Below, piece after piece: positions 1-8,219 of a DNA stretch of 9,380 nucleotides. The notes below the pieces were generated by a model, which saw nothing but the letters and a program-made list of their open reading frames with translations, searched no databases and had not been told where the DNA came from. Each line of letters begins with the position of its first letter. The stretch's first letter is position 1. The stretch is from an uncultured Clostridium sp. (GTDB lineage: Bacteria; Bacillota; Clostridia; Lachnospirales; Lachnospiraceae). Position numbers and translations under genes: made by a program. The stretch lies in NCBI GenBank assembly GCA_900540335.1, contig UQFC01000104.1, positions 1 through 9,380 on the forward strand, given 5' to 3'.

Positions 1-3000
1 GGGAAGCACGACAATACCGCCGGGGTGCTGTCCCGTTGTTCTCCGGACACCGACACAGCCCTGGACAATCCGGTCAATTTCACAGTTTCGTTTGTGAATT
101 CCCCTCTCCTCATAATATCGTTTGACAAAGCCGAAGGCCGTTTTATCAGCCAGGGTACCGATTGTTCCGGCCCGGAAGGTCTGGCCCTTTCCAAAGATAA
201 CCTCTGTGTAATCGTGGGCCTTACTCTGGTATTCCCCGGAAAAGTTCAGGTCAATATCCGGCTCCTTATCACCCTTAAAGCCCAGGAAGGTCTCAAAGGG
301 AATGTCAAAGCCCTGCTTTGTCATGGGAGTGCCGCATTTGGGACAGTTCCGATCCGGCATATCACATCCTGCCATTCCGGAGAATTTTTTTACCTCCTCG
401 GAATCAAAATCATTGTAATGACAGTGGGGACACAGGTAATGGGGACTGAGGGAGTTTACTTCTGTAATTCCGGCCATATTGGCAACAAAGGAGGAACCTA
501 CAGAACCTCTGGAGCCTACCAGATACCCATCCTCATTGGACTTCCACACCAGCTTCTGCGCAATAATATACATTACGGCAAAACCGTTGGAAATAATGGA
601 ATGAAGTTCTTTTTCCAGTCGGGCAGTTACAATTTCCGGCAGCTCCTGTCCATACATTTCATGGGCCTTGTCATAACAGATTTTCCGGAGGGTTTCATCC
701 GAGTTTTCAATAACCGGAGGACATTTATCCGGACGTACCGGAGCAATGCGCTCACACATATCAGCAATCATCCGGGTATTGGTAATCACTACCTCTTCTG
801 CCTTGTCCGGTCCCAGGTATTCGAATTCCTTCAGCATTTCCTCTGTTGTCCGCAGATAGAGAGGCGCCTGCTGATCCGCATCTGAAAATCCCTGTCCCGC
901 CATAAGAATCCGGCGGTAAACCTCGTCTTCGGGGTTGAGAAAATGGACATCGCAGGTTGCGCACACCGGTTTTCCCAGCTCCTCTCCCATTTGGACAATT
1001 CTCCTGTTCAGATCCATCAGATCATCCATGGTTTTTACGGTACTTTTTTCATCCCTCAGCATGAAGGCATTGTTGCCCAGGGGCTGAATTTCCAGAAAAT
1101 CATAAAAGGAGGCCACCTTCATTAACTCTGCTCTGGGAAGTCCCCGCAGCAGAGCCTGGTAAAGTTCTCCGGCTTCACAGGCAGAACCGATGATCAGCCC
1201 CTCCCGGTACTGATTCAGGAGACTTTTGGGAATTCTGGGGCGTTTTGCAAAATAGTCAATATGGGACCAGGATACCAGGCGGTAAAGATTGATCCGTCCC
1301 ACCTCGTTTTTAGCCAGAATAATAACATGGTGGGTGGGCAGTTTTTTGATTGTGTCCGGACTTAGCTCACTCATTTCATTCAGCTGATCCAGATTTTCCA
1401 CTCCTCTGGCCCGGAGCATTTCTACAAATTTGACAAAAATTTCAGCAGTGGCTTCTGCATCATCTACCGCACGGTGGTGGTTTTCCAGAGAAATATTCAA
1501 GGCCTTCGCTACGGTATCCAGCTTAAACCGGTTCAGGCTGGGAAGAAGCTGTCTTGCGATAGCGACGGTATCCAGAACAGTAGGTTCAAATTCCAGTCCC
1601 TGCAGGGCAGCCTGCCAGGAAATAAAGCTGACATCAAAGGAGGCGTTGTGGGCAACCAGGGCGCAGTCCTTACAGAACTCCAGAAACTGCGGAAGGATTA
1701 CTTCGATTCCGGGAGAAGAAAGCACCATTTTGTCATTGATACCGGTCAGCTGCTCGATTTCAAAGGGAATGGGGACATCCGGATTTACAAAGGTGCTGAA
1801 TTTGTCTGTAATCTGTCCGTTGACAACCTTGACAGCGCCGATTTCAATAATCTTGTTTTTTTCCGGGCTGAATCCGGTTGTCTCAATATCAAAGACCACA
1901 TAAGAATCGGAAAAACTCTGCCCTCTGGAATGCTCGACCAGATCCTTCATATCATCGACCAGATACCCCTCCACGCCGTAAAGTACCTTAAAGGAATCCC
2001 CCTTGTCCAAAGCATGGCTGGCATCCGGGAAGGCCTGGACACAGCCATGATCGGTAACGGCAATGGCCGGCATTCCCCAGGATTTGGCTCTTTTAACAAT
2101 ATCCTTGACTTCAGAAACTCCGTCCATATCGCTCATTTTCGTATGGCAGTGAAGCTCTACCCGCTTGACAGGGCTGTTGTCTGTCCGTTTGCTGGTAAAA
2201 TCATCATATTTTTTTATGCCCCGGATAGAACCGATGGTCAGTTCTCCGTCAAACCGGTCGATGGTGGTCATTCCCTGGAGACGGATAAAGGTTTTTTCTT
2301 TGATTGCGTTGTTTAAATCCTCCAGAGTGTCTTCGTTTGCGAATACCTTGACGGTAATGGTGTCAGTAAAGTCTGTAATATGGAAAATAATAATGGTTTT
2401 TCCGCTTCTCAGCAGACGGCTGTCCTTGTCAAGGATTTTACCCCGGATGGTAACTTCTCCGATTTCTCCCTCGATTCTTTCCAGCTCAATAAAGTCATCT
2501 TCAAAATCGCGTCCATAAAGCACATCGGGATTCTCTGATTTTTTCCGGTAACCTCCATGACTCCAGTCATTTTTCTTCTGAAATTCTTTTTTCCCGTTTC
2601 GCAGAGTACCCGGGCGTGACTCGCCTTTTGTAATACTGCCGCCGTTTTCTCCGCTGTTTCCTGCGGCTTTTGTTTTTCCGTTTTCCGGAGCTGAAGACGC
2701 ACCGCTTTTTGTCTCCCGGGGACGTTCCTCTTCGGGGCTGTGGTGTTCCAGATACCGGGCAGCCATCTCCTCTGCCTGGTGTTTTGCCTGCATTTCTCTT
2801 TCCAGTGTTCCCTTGGCACGGACAGGCTCCACATATTCGTATTCGATCTCCACAGGAAGACCGCACCGTTCATGGAAAACTTTTTCCAGAACACGCTTCA
2901 GCTCACCGGCTTTTTCCCGGTTGACCATGGTGTTTTCTACGGTCATATGCAGCAGATCCGGACGCGGAAAGGTACATGTTGCTTTCCGGAAGATGGAATA

Positions 3001-3324
3001 TTCGATAATACTGTAATTTTTTAATTCCATCAGAAGACTGTCACGATAAACCTGCAGAAGCTTTTCCGGTGTATACTGCTCAGACAGGCAGAACCGTTCA
3101 AAGATCCGGATCTGGATCTGTTTTCCGGGAAAAAGCTGCTCCCGGATTCCCCGTTCCAGATCCCAGATGTTTTTTTTATGAATTAACCGCGGACTGTTCA
3201 GATAAATACGAAGAGAGCTTCTGTCCCTGGGCATGGAGACACGCTCCACGCCTACCAGGGATAAAAGCTCCTGCATCTGGTCTGTCATATGCAATCCGGG
3301 AAATACGTCTAAAAATTCCTTCAT
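1..3324 (-). CDS. polC: DNA polymerase III alpha subunit, Gram-positive PolC type (3' end outside window)
   Basis: This is the replicative DNA polymerase with built-in 3'-5' proofreading. The frame is open from ATG at 3324 to base 1: 1108 codons, with roughly 330 more expected from the usual length near 1440. Visible parts in order: an N-terminal region; a charged, low-complexity linker (about 180-270); an OB-fold (about 285-365, GEVTIRGKIL); and a PHP domain starting near 390 with HCHT (392-395) and TDHG (424-427). The PHP domain is interrupted by a DEDDh exonuclease (D479 and E481 in DIETTG, HNASFD with D564, H617 and D622 in HRAVDD). The polymerase core follows, with a zinc-binding cluster (C965, C968, C994, C997; C987 also nearby) and catalytic D1023 and D1025 in PDIDLNFSGEYQ. 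The third catalytic Asp should lie just past the window edge. Compared with B. subtilis PolC the motifs sit about 50 residues later, because of a longer linker. The start overlaps the ispG stop as ATGA. Confidence 0.98.
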   Translation of the reverse strand, partial: MKEFLDVFPGLHMTDQMQELLSLVGVERVSMPRDRSSLRIYLNSPRLIHKKNIWDLERGIREQLFPGKQIQIRIFERFCLSEQYTPEKLLQVYRDSLLMELKNYSIIEYSIFRKATCTFPRPDLLHMTVENTMVNREKAGELKRVLEKVFHERCGLPVEIEYEYVEPVRAKGTLEREMQAKHQAEEMAARYLEHHSPEEERPRETKSGASSAPENGKTKAAGNSGENGGSITKGESRPGTLRNGKKEFQKKNDWSHGGYRKKSENPDVLYGRDFEDDFIELERIEGEIGEVTIRGKILDKDSRLLRSGKTIIIFHITDFTDTITVKVFANEDTLEDLNNAIKEKTFIRLQGMTTIDRFDGELTIGSIRGIKKYDDFTSKRTDNSPVKRVELHCHTKMSDMDGVSEVKDIVKRAKSWGMPAIAVTDHGCVQAFPDASHALDKGDSFKVLYGVEGYLVDDMKDLVEHSRGQSFSDSYVVFDIETTGFSPEKNKIIEIGAVKVVNGQITDKFSTFVNPDVPIPFEIEQLTGINDKMVLSSPGIEVILPQFLEFCKDCALVAHNASFDVSFISWQAALQGLEFEPTVLDTVAIARQLLPSLNRFKLDTVAKALNISLENHHRAVDDAEATAEIFVKFVEMLRARGVENLDQLNEMSELSPDTIKKLPTHHVIILAKNEVGRINLYRLVSWSHIDYFAKRPRIPKSLLNQYREGLIIGSACEAGELYQALLRGLPRAELMKVASFYDFLEIQPLGNNAFMLRDEKSTVKTMDDLMDLNRRIVQMGEELGKPVCATCDVHFLNPEDEVYRRILMAGQGFSDADQQAPLYLRTTEEMLKEFEYLGPDKAEEVVITNTRMIADMCERIAPVRPDKCPPVIENSDETLRKICYDKAHEMYGQELPEIVTARLEKELHSIISNGFAVMYIIAQKLVWKSNEDGYLVGSRGSVGSSFVANMAGITEVNSLSPHYLCPHCHYNDFDSEEVKKFSGMAGCDMPDRNCPKCGTPMTKQGFDIPFETFLGFKGDKEPDIDLNFSGEYQSKAHDYTEVIFGKGQTFRAGTIGTLADKTAFGFVKRYYEERGIHKRNCEIDRIVQGCVGVRRTTGQHPGGIVVLP

Positions 3325-4388
3325 TCACCTTTCTCCTGAGCTGCCGCCAGCGCTTTCAGCTCTTCACGCAGGGCAGGAAGCAGTTCTGACTCCGGCAGCT
3401 TTTTCACAATTTCCCCTTTTTTGATGAGAAGGCCTTCACCGATGCCTCCGGCAATTCCCAAATCAGCCTCTCTTGCTTCGCCCGGGCCATTGACCACGCA
3501 GCCCATAACAGCTACCTTTACATTCAGCTGGTCAAATTCCGTTACCATATTTTCTACCTGATTAGCCAGGCCAATCAGATCAATGCGGGTACGGCCGCAG
3601 GTAGGACAGGAAACGACTTCAATTCCTCCCCTGCGCAGTCCCAGGGTCCGTAAAATCAGTTTGGCAGATTTGATTTCCTCCACCGGATCTCCGGTCAGAG
3701 ATACCCGGATGGTATCACCGATACCCTGGTGAAGGATCAGTCCCAGTCCAACTGCAGATTTGATATTTCCGGAGGTCAGGGTTCCGGCCTCTGTGATTCC
3801 CACATGGAGGGGATAGGAGGTCTGGCTGTGAATCAGCTCATGGGCTTTGACGCACATCATAACATCAGAGGATTTGATGCTGATTACCAGATTATCGTAA
3901 CCCAGCTCCTCAATCATAGCAGTTTTTTCCAGAGCGCTCTCTACCAGTCCCTCTGCAGTGACTCCGCCGTATTTTTCGATCAGGCCCTTTTCCAGAGAAC
4001 CGCTGTTTACACCGACCCGAATGGGAATATGAAGCTCCCTGGCCTTATCAACAACAGCCTTTACCCGTTCCCTGCTGCCGATGTTGCCGGGATTGATGCG
4101 GATCTTGTCAGCGCCATTTTCCATGGCTGCAATAGCCAGACGATAATCAAAGTGAATGTCTGCCACCAGCGGAATATGGATCTGCTTTTTGATTTCCTTC
4201 AGAGCGGCAGCAGCCTCCATTGTGGGAACGGCTACACGAATAATATCGCAGCCGGCCTGCTCCAGCTTGAGAATCTGGGAAACAGTTGCAGCCACATCCT
4301 CTGTTTTTGTGTTGCACATAGACTGGATCAGTATGGGATTTCCGCCGCCAATGACCCGGTCACCAATTTGAATTACCTTCGTTTTCAT
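3321..4388 (-). CDS. ispG: 4-hydroxy-3-methylbut-2-en-1-yl diphosphate synthase (IspG/GcpE)
   Basis: Cytosolic iron-sulfur enzyme of the MEP isoprenoid pathway. It reductively opens 2-C-methyl-D-erythritol 2,4-cyclodiphosphate to HMBPP, using flavodoxin- or ferredoxin-type electrons. The 355 residues are the normal length for the two-domain bacterial form. The N-terminal TIM-barrel half shows QSMCNTKTED (22-31), ADIHFD (76-81) and KIRINPGN (95-102). The C-terminal half carries the three [4Fe-4S] ligands C261 and C264 (CPTCGRT) and C297, plus the conserved Glu 304 (GCVVNGPGE), spaced as in the E. coli protein. The start is ATG at 4388, with AGGTGG six bases upstream. It lies 26 bases after rseP and overlaps polC by 4 bases. 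In B. subtilis this slot holds proS, so its presence here puts a second MEP gene in the same transcript as dxr. Confidence 0.97.
   Translation of the reverse strand: MKTKVIQIGDRVIGGGNPILIQSMCNTKTEDVAATVSQILKLEQAGCDIIRVAVPTMEAAAALKEIKKQIHIPLVADIHFDYRLAIAAMENGADKIRINPGNIGSRERVKAVVDKARELHIPIRVGVNSGSLEKGLIEKYGGVTAEGLVESALEKTAMIEELGYDNLVISIKSSDVMMCVKAHELIHSQTSYPLHVGITEAGTLTSGNIKSAVGLGLILHQGIGDTIRVSLTGDPVEEIKSAKLILRTLGLRRGGIEVVSCPTCGRTRIDLIGLANQVENMVTEFDQLNVKVAVMGCVVNGPGEAREADLGIAGGIGEGLLIKKGEIVKKLPESELLPALREELKALAAAQEKGE
3325..3337 (-). promoter_or_regulatory. polC ribosome binding site inside ispG, with ATGA stop/start overlap
   Basis: AGGAG at 3337-3333 lies 8 bases before the polC ATG (3324-3322) and is encoded within the last codons of ispG. 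The ispG TGA (3323-3321) shares bases with the polC ATG, giving ATGA. Such overlaps commonly mean translational coupling, so polC translation probably depends partly on ribosomes finishing ispG. That dependence is inferred. Confidence 0.8.
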
Positions 4389-4414
4389 TCTTATCCACCT
4401 GTCCTTACTATCTT

Positions 4415-5482
4415 TTACAAAAGTCTCTGTACATCATGAAAGAGAACAAAGATCATCAGAGCCATCAAAACCATCATGCCTGCCAGATGAACCATTCCCT
4501 CCTTTTCCGGATCAATCGGTTTCCCGCGAAGCAGCTCAAGAAAAAGGAAGAAAAGACGTCCTCCGTCCAAAGCCGGAATGGGAAACAGATTCATGATTCC
4601 CAGACTGGAACTCAAAAGAAGAACCCAGTTTGCCAGAATTACCATCAGAGCTCTCGTTCCGGCATCCCGCCCCTGCGCTACCGTTTCACCAACCATGCTG
4701 ACAATGCCAACAGGACCGGTTACGGCTTCTTCTACAGGAAGCTGTTTGGTAAAAAGCATGCGCAGGCTGTCAAAGGTAGAAACAATACAGTATTTTACCT
4801 CATAGGCGCTGCAGCGGATCAGCTCTGCAAAGCTGTCTGTTTTTTCATATCCGGCAAAAAGAACGCCAATCATGTAGGCCTGATATTCGTCATTAAACTC
4901 AGGAGTTAAAACGGCAGTCCGTTTTTCTGCCGCCCCCCTGTTTTCCCAGCTTCCCCCGGCAGGACGTTCATAAGAAACCGTCAGCTCCTGGCCCGGATGG
5001 GAAAGGGTGTACAGCTGAATATCCCGGTATGCGCTGATTTTCCGGCTGTTGATCCGGGTAATCTTATCTCCCGGCATCAGACCTGCCTCCTGGGCAGGAG
5101 AACCGTCCTCCACACCGATAAGCACCGGATTGTCATGACCTACCTGAGATACAATCAGGATTCCGGCAAAAAAGGCCAGAATAAAATTAAATACAGGACC
5201 CGCGGCAATTACGGAAATTCTTGCAAATACAGATTTGTTGTTAAATGCCTTGGGATTGGGATCTTCACTGTCCTCTCCTACCATCATACAGGAGCCGCCG
5301 AAGGGAAGCGCCTTCAGGGAATACCTGGTTTCTCCGTGGGTAAAGCTGGCCAGCCGCGGTCCCATGCCAATGGAAAATTCCACAACACCGATTCCGTTTA
5401 GCTTTGCCAGCAGAAAATGACCGAATTCGTGAACCAGCACAATCAGCCCGAATAAAAGAATTGCTGCCAGAATATTCAGCAA
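4415..5482 (-). CDS. rseP: RIP metalloprotease RseP/RasP (site-2 protease, M50 family)
   Basis: Membrane-embedded zinc protease that cuts substrates within the bilayer. In Firmicutes the homologue (RasP, also called YluC) clears anti-sigma factors and remnant signal peptides. The 355 residues are typical for the short Gram-positive form with one PDZ domain. The first membrane segment (about 3-26) holds the HEFGH zinc motif (H18, E19, H22). A second hydrophobic segment spans about 88-112. The PDZ domain is about 115-190, with GSPAQEAGLMPGDKITRIN at 127-145. A further membrane segment carries NLFPIPALDGG (298-308), whose D306 is the third metal ligand, and a last hydrophobic stretch closes the protein at about 330-348. 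The start is TTG at 5482, chosen because AGGTGG sits four bases upstream and because HEFGH then falls about 18 residues in, as in relatives. Only one base separates it from the dxr stop. Actual substrates here are unknown. Confidence 0.97.
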   Translation of the reverse strand: MLNILAAILLFGLIVLVHEFGHFLLAKLNGIGVVEFSIGMGPRLASFTHGETRYSLKALPFGGSCMMVGEDSEDPNPKAFNNKSVFARISVIAAGPVFNFILAFFAGILIVSQVGHDNPVLIGVEDGSPAQEAGLMPGDKITRINSRKISAYRDIQLYTLSHPGQELTVSYERPAGGSWENRGAAEKRTAVLTPEFNDEYQAYMIGVLFAGYEKTDSFAELIRCSAYEVKYCIVSTFDSLRMLFTKQLPVEEAVTGPVGIVSMVGETVAQGRDAGTRALMVILANWVLLLSSSLGIMNLFPIPALDGGRLFFLFLELLRGKPIDPEKEGMVHLAGMMVLMALMIFVLFHDVQRLL

Positions 5483-5492
5483 TTTACCACCT
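5483..5492 (-). promoter_or_regulatory. rseP ribosome binding site overlapping the end of dxr, supporting a TTG start
   Basis: AGGTGG at 5492-5487 is made by the last two sense codons of dxr (AGG TGG, Arg-Trp), followed by its TAA and then a single A before the TTG at 5482-5480. This placement supports TTG as the rseP start and suggests coupled translation from dxr. The strength is inferred; TTG starts are usually weaker than ATG. Confidence 0.7.
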
Positions 5493-6626
5493 GCTTTCTA
5501 TATAATCATAAGTTTCCTGCTCTGCAGCCAGAATCTGACTGACATCAGGATTTTCGACCACCTTGTGGTGCTCCATGGCGCCTTCAATCATATCAATGAT
5601 GGTCAGATAGGGGATTTCTTTCTTTAAAAATCTGCCGACAGCGTATTCGTTGGCAGCATTGTAGACTGTGGGGAGAGAGCCTCCTCTCCGGCCTGCCTGG
5701 TAAGCCAGGGAAAGACCGCGGAAGACCTCCATGTCAGGAGCCTCAAAGGTGATTTTTCCCAGTTTTGCAAAATCAAGACGCTCGCCCGGCAGATACCTTC
5801 GCTCCGGATAGTAAAGAGCATACTGAATCGGCAGCTTCATGTCAGGAGTGCCTAACTGGGCCATTACAGCACCGTCTTTAAACTCAACCATGGAGTGAAT
5901 GACACTCTGAGGCTGAACCACAACCTGAACCTGATCCATTTCCACACCGAACAGCCAGCGGGCCTCCATAACCTCCAGTCCCTTGTTGACCATGGTTGAG
6001 GAGTCAATGGTAATCTTCTGTCCCATAGCCCAGTTGGGATGCTTTAATGCATCTTCCACCTGAACGCTTTCCAGCTGTTTACGGGACCAGCCGCGAAAGG
6101 GACCTCCGGAAGCAGTCAGAAGAATTTTGTGAATCTCTTTTTTATTTTCCCCGTTTAAGCTCTGGAAAATAGCACTGTGTTCACTGTCTACCGGAAGAAT
6201 CCGTACATGCATTTTTTCCGCAAGGGGCATAATCAGATGACCTGCAGTTACCAGGGTTTCCTTGTTGGCAAGAGCAATATCCTTTCCGGCCTCCATGGCT
6301 GCAATGGTGGGGCGGATTCCTATCATGCCTACCACAGCAGTGACGACAATTTCTGCCTGGGGCTCTGTAGCGGCCTCTAACAGTCCGTCCATACCGGAAA
6401 CAACCCGTACATCCAGATCCCGGATCTTATCCCGAAGTTCTCCCGCCTTTTTTTCATCCCAGACACAGGCCAGCTTCGGATGAAATTTTCGAATCTGCTG
6501 CTCTAAAAGGACAATATTGCTCCCTGCAGCCAGAGCCGTTACCTGAATATCTCCGTTATGCTCTACAACTTCCAGAGTCTGCGTGCCGATTGAGCCTGTA
6601 GACCCGAGAATTGCTATTTTTTTCAT
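5484..6626 (-). CDS. dxr: 1-deoxy-D-xylulose 5-phosphate reductoisomerase (DXR/IspC)
   Basis: NADPH- and divalent-metal-dependent enzyme that converts 1-deoxy-D-xylulose 5-phosphate to 2-C-methyl-D-erythritol 4-phosphate. This is the first committed MEP step and the fosmidomycin target. The 380 residues are a normal length. An N-terminal Rossmann fold shows GSTGSIG at 8-14. ANKETLV follows at 120-126. Metal ligands are D147 and E149 (VDSEHS) and E218. Substrate contacts include S209, N214 and K215 in the DSSTMVNKGLE block. The flexible active-site loop is HPNWAMG (196-202). The C-terminal helical domain includes YNAANEYAV (322-330). The start is ATG at 6626, with AAGGAGG six bases upstream. 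It lies 21 bases after cdsA and one base before rseP. Its product pathway ends in the IPP and DMAPP that UppS needs, which fits the shared operon. Confidence 0.98.
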   Translation of the reverse strand: MKKIAILGSTGSIGTQTLEVVEHNGDIQVTALAAGSNIVLLEQQIRKFHPKLACVWDEKKAGELRDKIRDLDVRVVSGMDGLLEAATEPQAEIVVTAVVGMIGIRPTIAAMEAGKDIALANKETLVTAGHLIMPLAEKMHVRILPVDSEHSAIFQSLNGENKKEIHKILLTASGGPFRGWSRKQLESVQVEDALKHPNWAMGQKITIDSSTMVNKGLEVMEARWLFGVEMDQVQVVVQPQSVIHSMVEFKDGAVMAQLGTPDMKLPIQYALYYPERRYLPGERLDFAKLGKITFEAPDMEVFRGLSLAYQAGRRGGSLPTVYNAANEYAVGRFLKKEIPYLTIIDMIEGAMEHHKVVENPDVSQILAAEQETYDYIESRW

Positions 6627-6647
6627 CGGTATCCTCCTTCTCAGCTT

Positions 6648-7448
6648 TTATCCAAGAAATGTTACTGCAAAATAAATCGCCGGCGCAGTAAACAGCATAC
6701 TGTCGAACCGGTCTAAAATACCGCCGTGACCGGGAATCAGGTTTCCATAGTCTTTGATGTTATGATTCCGTTTAATGGCAGAGGCGGCAAGATCTCCGAT
6801 CTGGGAGATTGCTGCGGCAATGGCGCAGGCAATGGCACAGGCGGCCTGGGGATTGGATACAGAAGAGAACTTCCCGCCGAAAAGCCATGCAAAGAGAAGG
6901 CCTAAAAGTGCGGAACCTGCGATTCCGCCTACGGCGCCCTCGATGGATTTTTTGGGACTCAGTACAGGCGCCATTTTGTGTTTTCCAAAAAGCATTCCCA
7001 CACAGTAGGCACTGGTGTCACAGCCCCAGGAGCTTAAAAAGATCAGCCACACCAGGTACTTTCCGTCCGCCATGGCTCTTACCTGATAAAGATAAGAAAG
7101 CATGACTGCCACATAGAAGACTCCGAAAAATGCGCAGGCTACCTCCTCTGTTTTATATTTGGGGAACTGAAATACATAAAGGCTCATCATCACCATCAGC
7201 GCTCCGATGGCAAGAAGGGTTACATAACCGGTTCCCTCAAACCATACAAGCCCGTAATAGGCAGCGGCTGTCAGGTAGCCGATAACTGCCAGGGGACTTT
7301 TTTCCATATTCAGGACACGGTACAGTTCATACATGCCAATCAGAGAAATGGCTGTCATAGTACCGTACAAAAGAATTCCGCCCTGCCCTACTATTATGAT
7401 AGCAAGAATGACCAGAATAATACCACTTATCAACCGTTTTGTAAACAT
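6648..7448 (-). CDS. cdsA: Phosphatidate cytidylyltransferase (CDP-diglyceride synthase)
   Basis: Integral membrane enzyme that joins CTP and phosphatidic acid to give CDP-diacylglycerol, the precursor of phosphatidylglycerol, cardiolipin and other phospholipids. It has 266 residues, typical of the family, and is mostly hydrophobic, with about seven or eight likely membrane segments. The diagnostic C-terminal signature is complete at about 223-249: SAIKR, then KD, then PGHGGILDRFD with its paired acidic metal-binding residues. An upstream SPKKSIEG block (about 164-171) is also typical. ATG at 7448 is preferred because AGGAGG ends seven bases upstream. A TTG directly before it (7451) would add one Met but leave only four bases of spacing. 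It sits 37 bases after uppS and 21 before dxr. Confidence 0.96.
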   Translation of the reverse strand: MFTKRLISGIILVILAIIIVGQGGILLYGTMTAISLIGMYELYRVLNMEKSPLAVIGYLTAAAYYGLVWFEGTGYVTLLAIGALMVMMSLYVFQFPKYKTEEVACAFFGVFYVAVMLSYLYQVRAMADGKYLVWLIFLSSWGCDTSAYCVGMLFGKHKMAPVLSPKKSIEGAVGGIAGSALLGLLFAWLFGGKFSSVSNPQAACAIACAIAAAISQIGDLAASAIKRNHNIKDYGNLIPGHGGILDRFDSMLFTAPAIYFAVTFLG

Positions 7449-7461
7449 CAACGGTCCTCCT
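7449..7461 (-). promoter_or_regulatory. cdsA ribosome binding site that decides between adjacent TTG and ATG starts
   Basis: AGGAGG at 7461-7456 is followed by ACCG, then TTG (7451-7449), then ATG (7448-7446). Spacing is four bases to TTG and seven to ATG. Seven is close to the spacing used by the neighbouring genes (six to eight), so ATG is the better call. The difference is one residue. Confidence 0.7.
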
Positions 7462-7485
7462 TTTTCTTTTTGCTGCTGTTACTGT

Positions 7486-8208
7486 TTATTTGACTCCGCC
7501 GAATCTCCGGTCACGCCGGTTATAGGCAATGATGGCTTTTTCCAGCTCTTCCTGATTGAAATCAGGCCAGAGACAGTCTGTCACATAAAGTTCTGTATAG
7601 GCAAGCTGCCACAACAGATAATTGGACAGCCGCAGTTCTCCGCTGGTTCGTATCAGAAGATCCGGATCCGGAATATCCGCAGTGTCCAGATAGGAGTTCA
7701 GCACCTGTTCCGTTACAGCAGAAGGCTCTAACTTTCCTGCACAGCAGTCAGCCGCCAGCTTTCTGACAGCGCGGGTAAGCTCATCCCGTCCGCCGTAGTT
7801 GACAGCGATTACAAAAGTAAGGCCGGTATTGTCCTTTGTCTCCCGTTCCAGCCGGTTGATGCCGTCAATAATGTCCTGATCAAAACGGGTGCGGTCACCA
7901 ATCATTTTTACCCGCACATTATTGGCGGAAGCAATTTTTAACAGACGTACCATATAAAAACGGAAAAGCTGCATCAGCGCGCCCACCTCGTCAGAAGAAC
8001 GCTTCCAGTTTTCTGTAGAAAAACCGTATACGGTCAGATACTCAATTCCCATGCGGGCAGCAATTTCTACAGTTTTCTCTACTGTAACGCAGCCCTCCTT
8101 GTGTCCCATGGTACGGGGAAGTCCCCGCTTTTTGGCCCAGCGGCCATTGCCGTCCAGAATAAGCGCCACATGTCTCGGGATCACCATGCCATCCAGATTC
8201 TGATTCAT
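7486..8208 (-). CDS. uppS: Isoprenyl transferase, probable undecaprenyl diphosphate synthase
   Basis: Cis-prenyltransferase that extends farnesyl diphosphate with isopentenyl diphosphate units, normally to the C55 carrier lipid for peptidoglycan and other wall polymers. The 240 residues are typical. The P-loop is DGNGRWA (19-25) with catalytic D19. Next come GHKEG (35-39), YGFSTENWKRSSDEV (61-75) and YGGRDE (138-143). The IPP-binding region is RTSGELRLSN (187-196), followed by LLWQLAYTELYVTDCLWPDF. The start is ATG at 8208, with GGGAGG six bases upstream. Its position between frr and cdsA is the standard place for the wall-lipid enzyme in Firmicutes. The exact chain length cannot be read from sequence, so undecaprenyl is inferred from context. 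It follows the 168-base structured spacer. Confidence 0.97.
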   Translation of the reverse strand: MNQNLDGMVIPRHVALILDGNGRWAKKRGLPRTMGHKEGCVTVEKTVEIAARMGIEYLTVYGFSTENWKRSSDEVGALMQLFRFYMVRLLKIASANNVRVKMIGDRTRFDQDIIDGINRLERETKDNTGLTFVIAVNYGGRDELTRAVRKLAADCCAGKLEPSAVTEQVLNSYLDTADIPDPDLLIRTSGELRLSNYLLWQLAYTELYVTDCLWPDFNQEELEKAIIAYNRRDRRFGGVK

Positions 8209-8219
8209 AAAATTCCTCC

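Noticed and set aside
25..885. Open frame of 286 codons on the plus strand
   Set aside because: It is antisense to polC in the same codon register. Its peptide resembles no family I recognise, while the minus strand reads an unbroken PolC with all catalytic motifs.
1430..2518. Overlapping plus-strand open frames of 117 to 280 codons
   Set aside because: They lie opposite the PolC exonuclease, PHP and OB-fold regions, have no recognisable domains, and are explained by the codon bias of the real gene.
2409..2894. Minus-strand open frame of 161 codons in another phase of polC
   Set aside because: It overlaps the real PolC frame through the linker and OB-fold, which stays open and gives recognisable protein. 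The alternative peptide is a low-complexity shadow. It raised the question of a frameshift, but the PolC frame has no stop from 3324 to 1.
3729..4439. Plus-strand open frame of 236 codons opposite ispG
   Set aside because: It is antisense to a clear IspG with all iron-sulfur ligands, and the peptide has no recognisable features.
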